Source: Poecilobothrus nobilitatus (taxonomy: Eukaryota > Arthropoda > Insecta > Diptera > Dolichopodidae). From it: a stretch of 64,000 bases of DNA. This document shows, piece after piece, positions 13,280-24,720 of this stretch. Position numbers and translations under genes: made by a program. Location of the stretch: contig OX352774.1 of assembly GCA_947095535.1 (NCBI GenBank), positions 10,230,001 through 10,294,000 on the forward strand, written 5' to 3'. Below the pieces are notes generated by a model. That model was not told where the DNA came from. It searched no databases and saw only the letters and a program-made list of their open reading frames with translations. Positions within the stretch are counted from its first letter, which is position 1; each line of letters begins with the position of its first letter.

Positions 13280-13455
13280 ACTACAGCCAGTCCTGGATTT
13301 ACGAATAGGCACACTAGGCATCTGCCTAGGGCGGCATATTTAAAGGGCGGCAAAAAAATTTTATGTACTAGATAAAGAAAATTCAAATTTTCAAAAATAA
13401 ATTAATTTTTTTATTCTCTAGAATTAAATATGTAAAAATCAATAATATAGAGAAA

Positions 13456-13662
13456 GGAGCGTCGGTCGCCTAGTGGGTAAGAGCGTATAAAATACGTTGT
13501 AAATACCGAGGGAGTGTGGGTTCGAATCCCACACACGTCGGAAGAGTTATTCCCCCTTACGTAATTTACAGCCACGCCTGAACAGGAAAGGTCGTGTAAT
13601 TTCCTGCCCACATTTATGTATGCAATGCAATAAAAAATGCAATAAAAAAAAAAAAAAATAAC
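13456..13662 (+). mobile_element. tRNA-derived SINE S1, copy 4, nested in hAT
   Basis: Intact box A (TAGTGGGTAAGAGC) and box B (GGTTCGAATCC), the standard body, and a long A-tail interrupted by 'tgcaatgcaataaaaaatgc'. Flanking repeat ATAGAGAAA at 13447-13455 and 13663-13671. Its position between the hAT ends shows the order of insertion. Confidence 0.87.
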
Positions 13663-14209
13663 ATAGAGAAAAAGATTGTATGTCACATCCATTGTTTTGT
13701 ATATATATATGTCAGTGTTCTCACTTTACTGCAATAGAAGTAGATATACTCCATTTTTCAATAAATTTTCCTTTTTTTTACTGCGTTACTCCTTTTTTAA
13801 CCAAAACTACTGCAACTCCAATATTACAATGATGTCAACAAATTCAGTGTTAATACATAGTTATATACAAAATTTTTGAAAGGTGACACCTGTTGTATTT
13901 TTTTTAAAACATGAAAAATTTTAAATAAACGTTCAATACATTTTTTTTTTGGAAATATTTTTTTTTTTTATTGATCATTAATACTTTTTTTTTCGTGTAA
14001 AAAATTCCTTAAAAACTACGCTTTTATTTTTGCTTCTATTTATTTTTAATATCTCCATTTGGAGTTATCTAAAAATTTATTTATTGATAATTTTATATAT
14101 TTTTAATTTAAATTTGTTTTTTAATTACTTTAACCTTGAATTAAATATGGTAATACTTTTACTTGGAAAATTTCAAAAAAACGAAGAAAAATTTTAGAGT
14201 TTAAATAAA

Positions 14210-14455
14210 ACTTATGACTACTTCTATAATAAAGTGTTTCGAAATGTGAAAATCTTCTTTAGAATATATCAGACACTAGCAGTAAAAAATTTTTCTGCTG
14301 AAAGGTAATTTTCAGGTTTAAAAAGAATTAAAACTTATTTTCGTTCACAAATGACAGAGGCCAAATTGAATGACGTTTCAATAATGCATATTGAATGAGA
14401 CGTGTTAGAAAAAACTGGATTTGAAGGCATAATTAATAAGGCCTGGGGCGGCACA
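14210..14455 (+). pseudogene. hAT transposase C-terminal dimerisation domain, relic
   Basis: One frame reads FRNVKIFFRIYQTLAVKNFS, then AER, a TAA stop (14306-14308), then FSGLKRIKTYFRSQMTEAK and LNDVSIMHIE, then a TGA stop (14396-14398). The pattern (S/A)ER-x-FS-x-LK-x-IK-x-Y-x-RS-x-M-x-x-x-(R/K)L is the hallmark of the hAT family C-terminal dimerisation domain, which assembles transposase subunits. Two in-frame stops and the absence of the catalytic core make it dead. The frame continues to the right terminal repeat, as is normal in this group where the coding region ends close to the 3' end. Confidence 0.82.
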
Positions 14456-15517
14456 TTATTAAATCCGCCACTGACTTCACAAAAAAAACCAACAAAAACT
14501 CCTAATCTAATCAATTTAAAATTATAACTTTGATTCTCAAAGTAGATACAAAGTTTTTATGAATAAAGAATGAAAATGTCAAAATGTTTATTAATTTAAT
14601 ACCTACCAAGAAGGTTAACAAATTTTTAAAATCCAATTATATAATTTCATTAAAATTTGAACACAAGTAAAATAAATGAAAATATACCAAATGTTTCAAA
14701 AGAATCTTAAGTAAATCCCAAAAGTTCCACTTAATAAAAGAACAAAAAAAAAAAAAAAATTTTTTTTTTTGAAGAAATAGAAAATAAAAAATGTTATTAT
14801 TAAATTTACTTTGAATTTACAAAGCAACTACAAAATTTTAAAGCTCTCCATGGGACCAATTACTAAACCTCAATTTATAAGAATATTTTCTGAATGTGCA
14901 AAAATTACATTTTCTCTGGCATGATGCCAATATTAAATTAGAAAAAGAAAAAAAAAACAGAAGAAAATGAAAAAATAAAAAAACCACCTACTAAATTTCA
15001 CATCTAAATATTCTTTGATTATTATAGTATTCATTACTTCAACTTAAGTTAAGCGTAGATCAACTTAAATGAATTCAAATTATCATATTTTATTTAAAAA
15101 AAAAAAAAAAAACAAAATTTAACTTTTCTTAACCCACCCCTGATATTAATACATGCCCATGGTATATAACAAATTTATTTTCACTGTATACAACAAAAAA
15201 TGTTTTTGCGTCGTAATCTAAGATAACGTACTAATGTATACATTTCTAGAAATAGTCCTTTGTTATTAAAACTAGGAAAAGACACAATTGTATATAAGAA
15301 AGAAAAAAAAAATCCTTATTTTAAATGTTGACAACAAAAATAATAACAATACCATACGGAATTATTTAGAGAACCGTAAAAACCAGTGACAACAGTAAAA
15401 AAAAAAATTATGCAAAATTTTTACCACAAAAAGAAAACAATTGGGTGGTTTCTAAGGTTGCTGCTTTATTCATTTTCTTTTTTATTTTTTATTGTTCATT
15501 CATTTTTTATTTATTCT

Positions 15518-15518
<1 letters not shown>

Positions 15519-15552
<34 letters not shown>
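15519..15552. repeat. 34-base poly-A run
   Basis: Longest uninterrupted homopolymer in the window. It may be an old retroposon tail, but no element body is recognisable upstream. Confidence 0.9.
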
Positions 15553-15554
<2 letters not shown>

Positions 15555-15861
15555 CTACTACTTATTTCTGTTTTTGTTTCTTGATACTTGAGGGAGTTTC
15601 GTAAATAATAAATTGTTATTAATGGAGAACGGTAAGGAGAAACCAAGAAAAAAATATGTTCGCGTAGATAAGACAAGAAGTAAACATTGAAAAAAATGAA
15701 TTTAAAAGATAAGAAATATTTTTTCTTCTTTCATTTTGATGTCTTTTGTTTTTTTTTGTTTTCTTTTTTTGAAAATTTTACAACAGCTATAAGAAGCAAT
15801 TTAAGAAAATCTTCCTATAAGAATTACAATGTTGTTGGTTGATACTTTTATAGCCTTTCTG

Positions 15862-15882
15862 ATGCTGCTGTTGCTGCTGTTA
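15862..15882. repeat. (GCTGTT)n imperfect trinucleotide-type repeat
   Basis: GCTGCTGTTGCTGCTGTT; would be CAG/CAA on the minus strand but lies in no open frame of note. Confidence 0.7.
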
Positions 15883-16679
15883 CTATTTTTATAAATTCTA
15901 ATAAAAATTATCTATTTTTTTTTTTTTTATAACCACTATAACCATTGGTGTTGGTTCGATTGTTGTTGTTTCTGGTTAAAATTTACGAGGACCTTTAGGA
16001 TATAAGGCTAGAAACCTAGTAACTATTTTCAAATAATAAAGGTTACATTTTTATAGATAAACTTTTGGGGTTATATGATACTCATTTATAGAATAAACGA
16101 AGATAAATTGAAATTACACTTTTCTATTTTTTTTTTTCTCCTATTTATATAAAATAACTATTAGATAAATTTAAAAAAAACAAAGGTGATGATGGAATAT
16201 TATTTTTATATCTATCAGATTTTCTTGCAAAGATTGTATGGTTTATTATGTTATAACTAAAAAATAAAAATTATATTAAAAAATTTAATCAAATATACAA
16301 AAATATACCATAAGTTGATTAAATTTTAACTATAAGTATATTTTTGTTAGTGTTAATGTAATGTTTAGCAATATAAGGCTATAACTGGAAAAAATTTCAG
16401 ATAAATAAATTTATTTAAAAATAGACAAAATAATTTTGACTAAGTATTTAAAAGCTGTTCGTAACACTTTCAATATAAGTTTAAGTACTGATTAAAAAGA
16501 CTAACGATTAAACGGGTACTCGGAAATGATATTTGTTTTATATATACTCAGAATAAAATGGATACAACTACTAAAAAAATCTTAATTAAATGTAAGAGGC
16601 AATCTAGAAAATAAATTACTAAACTAAGCTTATTAAAAGGAACCCTATAAAATTAAATATTAACTGTTTTTCTTATATA

Positions 16680-16885
16680 GATGTTACTGGAGTTTAGTTT
16701 AGGTTATGTTAAAGTGGCTACCGGAAAGATACACTTAGACCGTATTTGGTTCATTGTGATTCCACATAGAAACTTTTCTATCCTACTCGATAAAACCAAA
16801 TTAAGCTTTTTGCAAAGCGAAGAATGCTCTTCACATTTTTATCTGCTCGATCACTGAGGATGTTGAAGAAATATTGTAACTTATG
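16680..16885 (+). repeat. Relic of a fly dispersed repeat ('GGTTATGTTAAAGTGGCT' type)
   Basis: The sequence 'tttaggttatgttaaagtgg', then 'cacttagaccgtat', 'tcattgtgattccacat', then 'agctttttgcaaagcgaaga' and 'atctgctcgatcactgagga' matches, as I remember it, a repeat common in fly genomes that often starts in a GGTTA-rich tract. I cannot assign it to a transposon class, and the identification depends on recollection rather than alignment. Confidence 0.45.
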
Positions 16886-18651
16886 CTAAATATTATTTTT
16901 ATTTGATTCTGAAAGATCTTTTTTCTCCCAAAATTTAAACGTATGGCCAATGAGGACAAAATTTAAACGTATATCAATGAGGACAAAAAAATCCTAAGTA
17001 AGATATATATATAAAACGTATGGTGGACTGTTTTCTAGAACATAAAATACATTCCAGTGAAACCTTTTTTTTAATTTAGAAAATTTCTAATAAAAATTGA
17101 CATTTGCATTCTTTTTAAATAAATGACAAAATTGTCAATGTAATGAAATGTCTAAAGATGGTGTTGCTTCGAGTTGCAACGAAAAAAATAAAATTATTGT
17201 TTCTGGCATACATATATGAGCATTGTTGTTGCATTAAACTAGTTACTTAATCCTTATCTAATTTTCCCGTTATCCAAATTATATTTGGAACTTTGATAAA
17301 TTGTAATATTTTCTAATATTGAATAAGTATACTACAAGACAAAATATACGTAGTATATTATTCTTATTATTATCTTTCGTAGGTCTTTTGAATCACCATT
17401 CAGCTTAAAATTATTCATCCTAAAAATAATTTTGAAAAAAAAAAAAATTTAAAAACAATTCACTAATCCCTACTTAATTATTTCTAACCTTTTTAATTTG
17501 TAGATACTCTTAGATATTATTTACTAAAAAATAACATATCTAAGTAATAAATTTTTTTCCAAAAAGTTAATCCTCCCTTGTTTATAAAAACCAACCAATT
17601 TTTAATTAAAATCAAAAAAAAAAAAAATTTAACTTTAATTATCCTTTGTAATCCTCGATAGACTTAAGCTTTTCTTTTTTTTATTCAAAAGGAGAAACCA
17701 AAATTTAATTTTTTACAACATTTTTCGTTGTTGCAAATCTTTAATTTCATTCAATCGAATTTGTCGCCACTTTTTTTTTTTTTATTTTTAATTTTATTAT
17801 CCTTCAAATTAAGAAGAAAAAAATTGATCAATGAAAAAAAGGATTTAACCACTTGATCCTTTTTTAAAATAGATTGTCTTATTAAATGAAATCGAAAATC
17901 TCCTTTTTTTATTATCTTTCAGCAAATATATATTATTTTTGGGACAATTTTATGAAGGTGATATCAAAATTTCTTTAATTATTTTTAATCTTTAAGTTGC
18001 AAAACCTCCTTTTAAGATTTTAATAATAAATTTTTGGATCATTTATTTTTTAAGGGAAATGAAATGTTCAAAAGATATCTAGAAGTGTTAGAGCTCTTTG
18101 ATGAATAAGATTATACCAATTAAATAATCCTTTTTTTACGCAGCTTATGCCTCAGTTTAATAGCTAAAGAATAAAGAAAGAAAAGAGAAAAGTTTCAGGG
18201 TTATGCAGTGGTATTAAATGGAAAGCTAAGAGCAGCTTTTTCCTTCTACTAACATAATATGCGTTATGGATCTAAATTTTTTTAAATTTTTTCTAAGAAT
18301 GATTTCAATTATTCATCTTACGCTGTTACCATAAGACAAATACTGATTAGAATCGTCTAAAAATTGTGTGGAAGAAGTTGGCATAGAGGTGTATTATTAG
18401 AATTGCACAAGTTACATGTGCTCTAAAAAATTCTGATTAAAATAATATCTATTGAGAGTTTGCTGTAGAGTTTTAGCAATCGTAGCAGTAATAATAGAAT
18501 CCTTAATAGCAGAAAAATTAAAATTTCAATAAACGAAGACAATTATTATAACAATCAAATAAGTTCCAGAAAAATTAAAAATTTTTCCGACTTAAAACAA
18601 TTTTTTATTTTAGTTCGTTCGTTAGGTTCGTAATTCAATATTTTCTACATT
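16886..18651. other. AT-rich stretch without recognised genes
   Basis: One short direct duplication at about 16933-16985 ('aaaatttaaacgtat' and 'caatgaggacaaaa' each occur twice). Otherwise nothing recognised. Confidence 0.5.
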
Positions 18652-19150
18652 AGTTATATCTGTACGAGGATAGTTCTACGGGTATAATAAATTTGCGTTT
18701 AGGTTTGTGACACTTTAAAAGAGACGAAATAATTAAGCAAAAGTATACATATAGTTTGTGCTCATGATAGAATTTAGAGTCAATTGAACTATACGCTTCA
18801 GTCCGTCCTTCTGTTTGTCTGCCTTTCGTCCAATTGTTTGCATGATGACTTCTGCATTCTGAAATTTTTACCATTTCATGCCAATTTCGTTATTCAAATT
18901 CGCCGATTACTTTTTAAATTACGTTAAATGTAGTTAAGTTTAATGCCAACGACTTCAGAGAAACTTGGTTATTTTACATGAACAGATTCGGGATAATGTT
19001 TGAAATTTATCACGGTACTTAATTAAAGGTATAGATAAAAATATGAAATTTTGTAAGAGATGATTAAATTTTATAGAAGTCGTATTATATTTCTGTTTCA
19101 TGTAGATATCCTAGAATTGACACAGTTATATTTATACTCTTCGTCGTTTT
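18652..19150 (+). mobile_element. Family A Helentron-like element, old short copy
   Basis: Starts 'ttatatctgtacgaggatag' and 'ctacgggtataat' (compare TTATACCCGTACGAT and ACGGGTATACT in the younger copies), has a decayed (GTCC)n segment at about 18802-18835, and ends 'gatatcctagaattgacaca', then 'actcttcgtcgttt', the family A 3' tail. About 500 bp, with little internal repeat. An open frame on its minus strand is a by-product of the GTCC tract. Confidence 0.6.
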
Positions 19151-21466
19151 TAATTCAATGGTTAAAAAGGTCCAAAATGAACATTTTTAAATCTTTAAAA
19201 TACTTTTTCAAAAATAATTTTTATCCATTTTTTTTTTTTTTTTGTGAATTTCCGCAAGGATAATAACGAATGGAATAAATAGAGGATAGCATAACACACA
19301 AAAAAACCTATTTAACCTTTCTTTTATAATGATTTGTATTTTTGTTTCAATTGGAAATCAATCTAGAAAAAATCTAATCGCTTTGTGAAACATCCGCTTT
19401 AATAGAAATCAAAAAAACAAAAAAAAAAAATTGTTTTCGGTTCGTTCATATAAACCAAAATGGTTAAATCCTGCCAAATTAAGTCAAATAAAAATCTACA
19501 ATTGAAAAAAAAAGTATAGGATATCAAAAAATGAAAAATAACATTAGTCTGCTAAAATATGTTGTTAAGGGTTTATTTCAAAAAAAATTTCCATTCAAAT
19601 AATATCTTAAATAGTATTTACAATTACAATACCAGCCTAACTTTTAATACATTGGAAAATTCAAAAGATGCCAACAGATTGCTGCATAATTATTGATGAA
19701 TGTATATAAGGTAAAAGGTAGAAGATCGATAATAGAAATAAAAAAAGTCTAAGTCTAAGTACGGACTTTTATGGAACAACAGGGTTAATTTGGAAATATG
19801 AAGTTCGAAATGCAACAGTTCGAACACAAATATACAAAATATTTGCAAACACTTTGAAAAACAAACAACACAAAGCTGGGTTCAGTGCAGAATATAAAAT
19901 TTTAAAAGCCAAATTTGAATCTCTTATAAAAAAAATAATAAACACAGTAAAGAAAAAAAGCTAGTATTCGTTTAGCAGCTATGGATTCTCTATTATTAAA
20001 TTTAGAAATGGATTTTGTTTCGTTAATTATTGAGCAACTTTAATCTTCTGCTATAAATAGCCTAAATGCTAATTTTCTTTTTAAGGCTTTTAAACAAAAA
20101 CAATAAACCAACCAAATACTCATTCAATTTATCTTGCAAGTGTAATTGACGAAAAAAAAAAAATTATTTTTGTTTTCAATTTTAGAAGGTCATCGTATCA
20201 TGACTATTTAGGGACTATTAAAGAACATTACAAAAACACAAGTGAACAAACAAATAAATTATTTTTTTCTTTCTATCGTTTTAAAGAAGGAACAAAAGGA
20301 TATGAAAAATTATCTATTAAAAAAAAAAATCTATACAATAAAATTACTCATGTAAAAAGGAAACGGAAATGAAAGTAAAAAATCATCCATATTGGTTAAT
20401 TTTGCCTCTATATTACAGATTAAGTTAAATTTTTTTTTTTTTTTTTTTAAATTAGGGATGGTGTAAACTGTGATAAAAATTGTTTTCAATTGTTTTGTCG
20501 ATCAAAAACTTCCGTTTAATTGGCTATAAATTGTTTTTTCTTTTTTTGAATTGAAGAACAAATTTTTTTTTTTTATAACATTTTTATGATTTAAAATTAA
20601 TTTCAGTCGTAATACCCGCGAAATACTCAATGCTATAAATTTTAAACCATGTTTTTCAATAAAAAAAAGAGGTTTATATATATATCATATTCTAAAAGCC
20701 AATTTTAAATTATGTTTAGTTATTTTTTAATACCCCTAGTTGTATTTGCTAGGATCAAGATCTGTCATGGTTACAAAATCCATGTACAATCTTCAGATTA
20801 AAGTAATGGTGCAAGATACTATGAAATGAACAGATTTTGTAGAGTATCAAAGTATCTTGCTTGCAGAGTCTAAATATCTTGAGATTTTGTCGAGAATCTA
20901 AAACACGTGATTGTGTATAAAAGCATGTCCTTTTTAGAATTTGAATAAATTTTAAATCCATCCTGTAGTAATCTAAACGTAACTATAAAATATTTACATA
21001 TTTCTTTTAAAAAAGATTTTTTTTTTTTTTTGTTTTTTGACATGTTCATTTACGATTTTATATTTTTGCAGCATTTTAAAAAGTTGAATTTTAAAATCAA
21101 ACGTAGGCAATTTGCAAATAAAAAAAAATCTAAACGAAAGTAGTAAAAAAAAGGCCCATAAATAATTTTTAACAAAAAAAAACATAAAACATAAATAGGA
21201 AACCAACAATGAAACAAAAAAAAAATTTTTGTTAAAAAATATTATCACTAATGCTTTAAAAAAGTGTGAATACTTTTTGGTCCTGTATTATCCCTAAATC
21301 AAAAAAAAAAAAAAAAAGATCAACAAGTTTAAACACAAAAAAAAAATAATCAAATAAAAATATAAACAAAGCCGAAAAAAAAAATGAATAAATTTGAAAT
21401 TCATATTAGAAATACAGTTATAATCACAAATAACAGAAATATCATTAATTTTTTTTTTTTTGCTTA

Positions 21467-21488
21467 TTTGTTTGTTTGTTTGTTTGTT
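21467..21488. repeat. (GTTT)n microsatellite
   Basis: Five to six TTTG repeats in a row. Confidence 0.85.
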
Positions 21489-21856
21489 ATTGTATTTTTC
21501 TCTGTTTTTCCTGTTGTTAAAACTGATGTTATTTTTCTTTCTTTTCAAAAGTTTCTTTCCAAATGTTGTAGTTGTAATCATTACTCTTATTATTATTTTT
21601 ATTATTTAATTTTTTGTTTTGTGCTTTTAAAGATAATTTTTTTTTTTAGTGTTACAAGGCAAGTAAAATAGTCCTAAATTTAAATTTAAATATGAAATTA
21701 AGAAAATAATGTATCATATAATGAATTCGATACAACCATCCAACTTCGTAACATGTTCTTTTATTAAACTATGACTGATTGTGATTAAATGTATTAAATC
21801 ACTGATTTTAATTATTATGAGAAGGTGCAGTTAAGTTTAATATAAAGAACGACAAT

Positions 21857-21957
21857 ATCAAATAATTACACACAATAATTACAACAGCCTTTAATTAAAC
21901 AGAAACAGCAAATAATTACACACAATATTCATGTCCGCAGTCCGATAACCTTTAATT
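21857..21957. repeat. Imperfect tandem duplication, ~54-bp period
   Basis: Two units each begin AAATAATTACACACAAT and end with CCTTTAATTA; the middle has diverged. Confidence 0.6.
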
Positions 21958-23934
21958 AGAAGTTCAAAATATTTTTAATTACTTGATTTATCCCAAAGAT
22001 TCATCTAACCCCCTTAAAACAGACGGTTATATATTAACCAATAACTTCCGAAACAAAAAATGAATATAAGGTGTAGCTGAATAGAATTAGTAAGTTTTTC
22101 TTCAAAGGTACAAAATAAGTATGATCATGGATTATGATAAATCGACACGATGCTTTTCAACAGCTACCTATTTTACAAAAACGATTACTTTCAGATAAAG
22201 GGATTTAAACTTGATACACTTGATACAAGAACTGTTTTAATATAAGTAAATAGTGCAAAAATGATTCACGATATAAGGATTAGAAATTTTGTTTTACTAG
22301 CAAAAAAACAAATAAGCTTTCGCAACGACTACAAGTACGATTACCCTTGTGGAAAACTACGAAATTAAAGTAACTTTTGGAATCAAACAAACTATTCTGA
22401 ATTAGTACCAAGTGAAGACAGAGGGAACGATCAATGTGTTTAATCACAATAAGATGTTTTATGAAGATTGCCGGTTTAATTATGAATTATTCCTTTTGTT
22501 TTTAGTACTTTTTGGTAAAACTTGGTAACACTTTTAATCTTTCATGCAGAAAAAAAATATTAATACGAAAAGATTATGATAAAAAATTGTTTTTATTTTG
22601 TCATTCCATGTCTTTTTTTTTTCTTTTTGGTTTTTGCTGTCTTTTTCATTTTTTATAAAGTTTATTTTTTTTTTTTTTGTGTTTTTGTTTAACTCTAATG
22701 GAAAAAGAACAGCAAAATAGAAATAAAAATGTCTGTAATTTATTATTGTTGTCTAATGTTTGTGTCAGAAGTTTCCTTTTATGATTATTATTCGACTCTT
22801 TTTCATTTGTTCTTTTTATTTGTTTAGTTTTTTTTTTTAAGTATATCAAGGATTTGTGCTTTTTGAATAATTTTTATAGGTGGGAACCTAATAAAAGCTT
22901 TTTAGACCAGATATTTGATAGAAAATGATGATTACATTTTGTAAAGGAGAAAAAAAAAAAAGTTTCGAGTTGAATAAATTTATTTTGATCCTTTTTTCTT
23001 TTTTTTTTTCAGAAAAGTAAAAGTTATTTTATAAAAACAAAAAGAAGGTTGACTTCTTTTATGAATGCTATACAAGAAAAACATTAACTTCAGTATAGTT
23101 TTTCCAAGAAAATTAAAGAAAAATAAAAAAAAATATTGTTTTGCTTTGTTAGCAAAAAGTTTTAATGTCCATTAAATAATTTTAAGTAAATTTAATATTC
23201 ACAAACAATAAAAATTAAAATATTTTAAACAAAATATAACATAAATTTTGAGATTTATTTTTATTTGACAATTTTAAATTAATGTAAGTGATTAATAAGC
23301 CAGAAAATTCTTCTTTATATAACTTTTAGAAACTTTTATATATATTTTTAGCTATGACTACTGACTATGAAATTGCCGAGATCATCTTATAATTGAATTA
23401 TTATAACAATTTCAATTATTTTGCAAAAGATTCACATTTTTAATAAATTGATTGGTAAAAACAAAATGGCAGCTTTTAAAGTACATTTAGTCTCCAGAGC
23501 ATTTTTGATTATCACAATGTAATCTTTTTTTTGCACACAGTGTACAGACATTGAATACGAAAGAAAACATTTTTTACGGTACAATGCATAAATATACATA
23601 TAATATGTCCTTTTTATATTTAATTTATTTATTTTTACTTTATTTATTTATGATAAAAAAAGCCAGATGTCAAAGTTATTTCTCTTATTTAAAGGCTGTA
23701 CATAAAGAAGGTTATTAAACTTGAAATATTGCCAAAATTAATTCAAACATATTTCTTAGAATTTGGATTGTCGACTTTCGTTTTTTTTTAGTTGTCAATT
23801 AGTTTGTTGTTAAATGTTTGGGAATTTAAACAATGTGTGGAAAAATGAAAAGGACGTTTAAATACATAATAGAAAAGTTATTGCAAATATAATAAAAAAC
23901 TTAAAAGTTTTATGGCAACACCCATCCTTTTTAA

Positions 23935-24150
23935 AACTTCATTGAAAATAATTTAAAATTCGTGTCGGTCAAGTTTTTAAATATCACACACTATGACAAA
24001 TTTGAGGAAATTTTGTATATGTTGAGAGAGATCAATGCAATGTCTGAGCTTCTTGGTACCAATGTTAGCAAACTAATACTAAGAACAAAACTTATCGAGA
24101 GCATTATTAATACCCGAACCTGCTTGATTGATCTCATCTTTTTAATTTAA
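23935..24150 (+). other. Possible coding fossil, unidentified
   Basis: A stop-free frame of about 71 codons without an ATG near its start encodes an amphipathic, protein-like stretch (for example EEILYMLREINAMSELLGTN and TKLIESIINTRTCL). It ends at a TAA and is followed by AATAAA at about 24178. Residue usage is more balanced than in the homopolymer-derived frames elsewhere, so it could be a decayed exon or an ORF fragment of a retrotransposon. No domain recognised. Chance remains quite possible at this length. Confidence 0.25.
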
Positions 24151-24720
24151 TTCGCATAACCTAGCAATGTTTAACCAATAAATATTCGTTATTTCTTTAT
24201 TAGATTTTTATTTTTTAACTTTCATTTAATATCATTATCATATAAGAACTTTATAAGAAGCAAAAAAAGAAACAGAATCATGATAATAACATTGTTTTTA
24301 TGTGTAATATACCCATCAGAAAATCTAATTAAAAGTAGATCAAACCCTGTGGAATCATTGCAATGACATCACTTTCATTGTGACTAAACGAATTAATTTT
24401 CATAAGTGCAAATTTTGAAATAGCATTTCTGGATGTTGACTTTTTTTTTGAGGGTATATTTTTTTGAGTAGGAATTCTGCTATATGGAGTAAAAATTGGT
24501 TTAAGGTTTAAAATATGATGTACGAAGGTGTTAACGTTCTCCTTAAACTTATATGTAAATTAAAAATGAATTCATCCCCAATTTTAGGCAATATATAAAG
24601 TGGTAAAAGATTTCAAATTCACGGTACTGAGTCACAAAAGAATTGCCATACGCTGCATGATGAATTTTCTTTTTAACCATATAAAACTTATACTAAGAAA
24701 AAATGTCTAATACTTGTACA

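Larger units (their letters stand above)
13288..14473 (+). mobile_element. Decayed hAT transposon (ZMYM1/DUF4371-like group) with nested SINE
   Basis: Left end CAGTCCTGGATTTA (from 13288) and the reverse complement of the right end, CAGTGGCGGATTTA (to 14473), form imperfect terminal inverted repeats. Both ends also carry the 'GCCT(A/G)GGGCGGCA' block that I know from this abundant insect hAT group. Flanking octamers ACTACAGC and ACTTCACA are a plausible eroded 8-bp target duplication (5 of 8 match). The right half encodes a relic of the hAT dimerisation domain. The left half holds an S1 SINE (13456-13662), so the hAT inserted first. Excluding the SINE the element is about 1 kb, so most of the transposase is deleted. 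Confidence 0.82.
14474..16679. other. AT-rich stretch without recognised genes
   Basis: Contains long A/T homopolymers, including a 34-A run at 15519-15552, and a short (GCTGTT)n tract at 15862-15882, which on the minus strand resembles a CAG/CAA opa-type repeat. No reading frame supports a gene. Confidence 0.5.
19151..23934. other. AT-rich stretch without recognised genes
   Basis: No gene recognised. Local features are an imperfect ~54-bp tandem duplication at about 21857-21957 ('caaataattacacacaat' and 'cctttaatta' twice) and a (GTTT)n tract at 21467-21488. Confidence 0.5.

Noticed and set aside
13192..13386. Frame with CLVCLFVNPGL
   Set aside because: Antisense translation of the left end of the hAT element; a repeat artefact.
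13411..13692. 93-codon minus-strand frame with CGIRTHTPSVFTTYF
   Set aside because: Translation of the S1 SINE. The same peptide recurs at other S1 copies (for example 43171-43416 and 59304-59534), so it is not a gene.
18650..18874. 74-codon minus-strand frame
   Set aside because: Translation of the decayed GTCC tract and flank of a family A element.
20755..20961. 68-codon minus-strand frame, and broken protein-like reading on + in the same region
   Set aside because: No recognisable domain in either direction; stops interrupt the + reading. Left unannotated.
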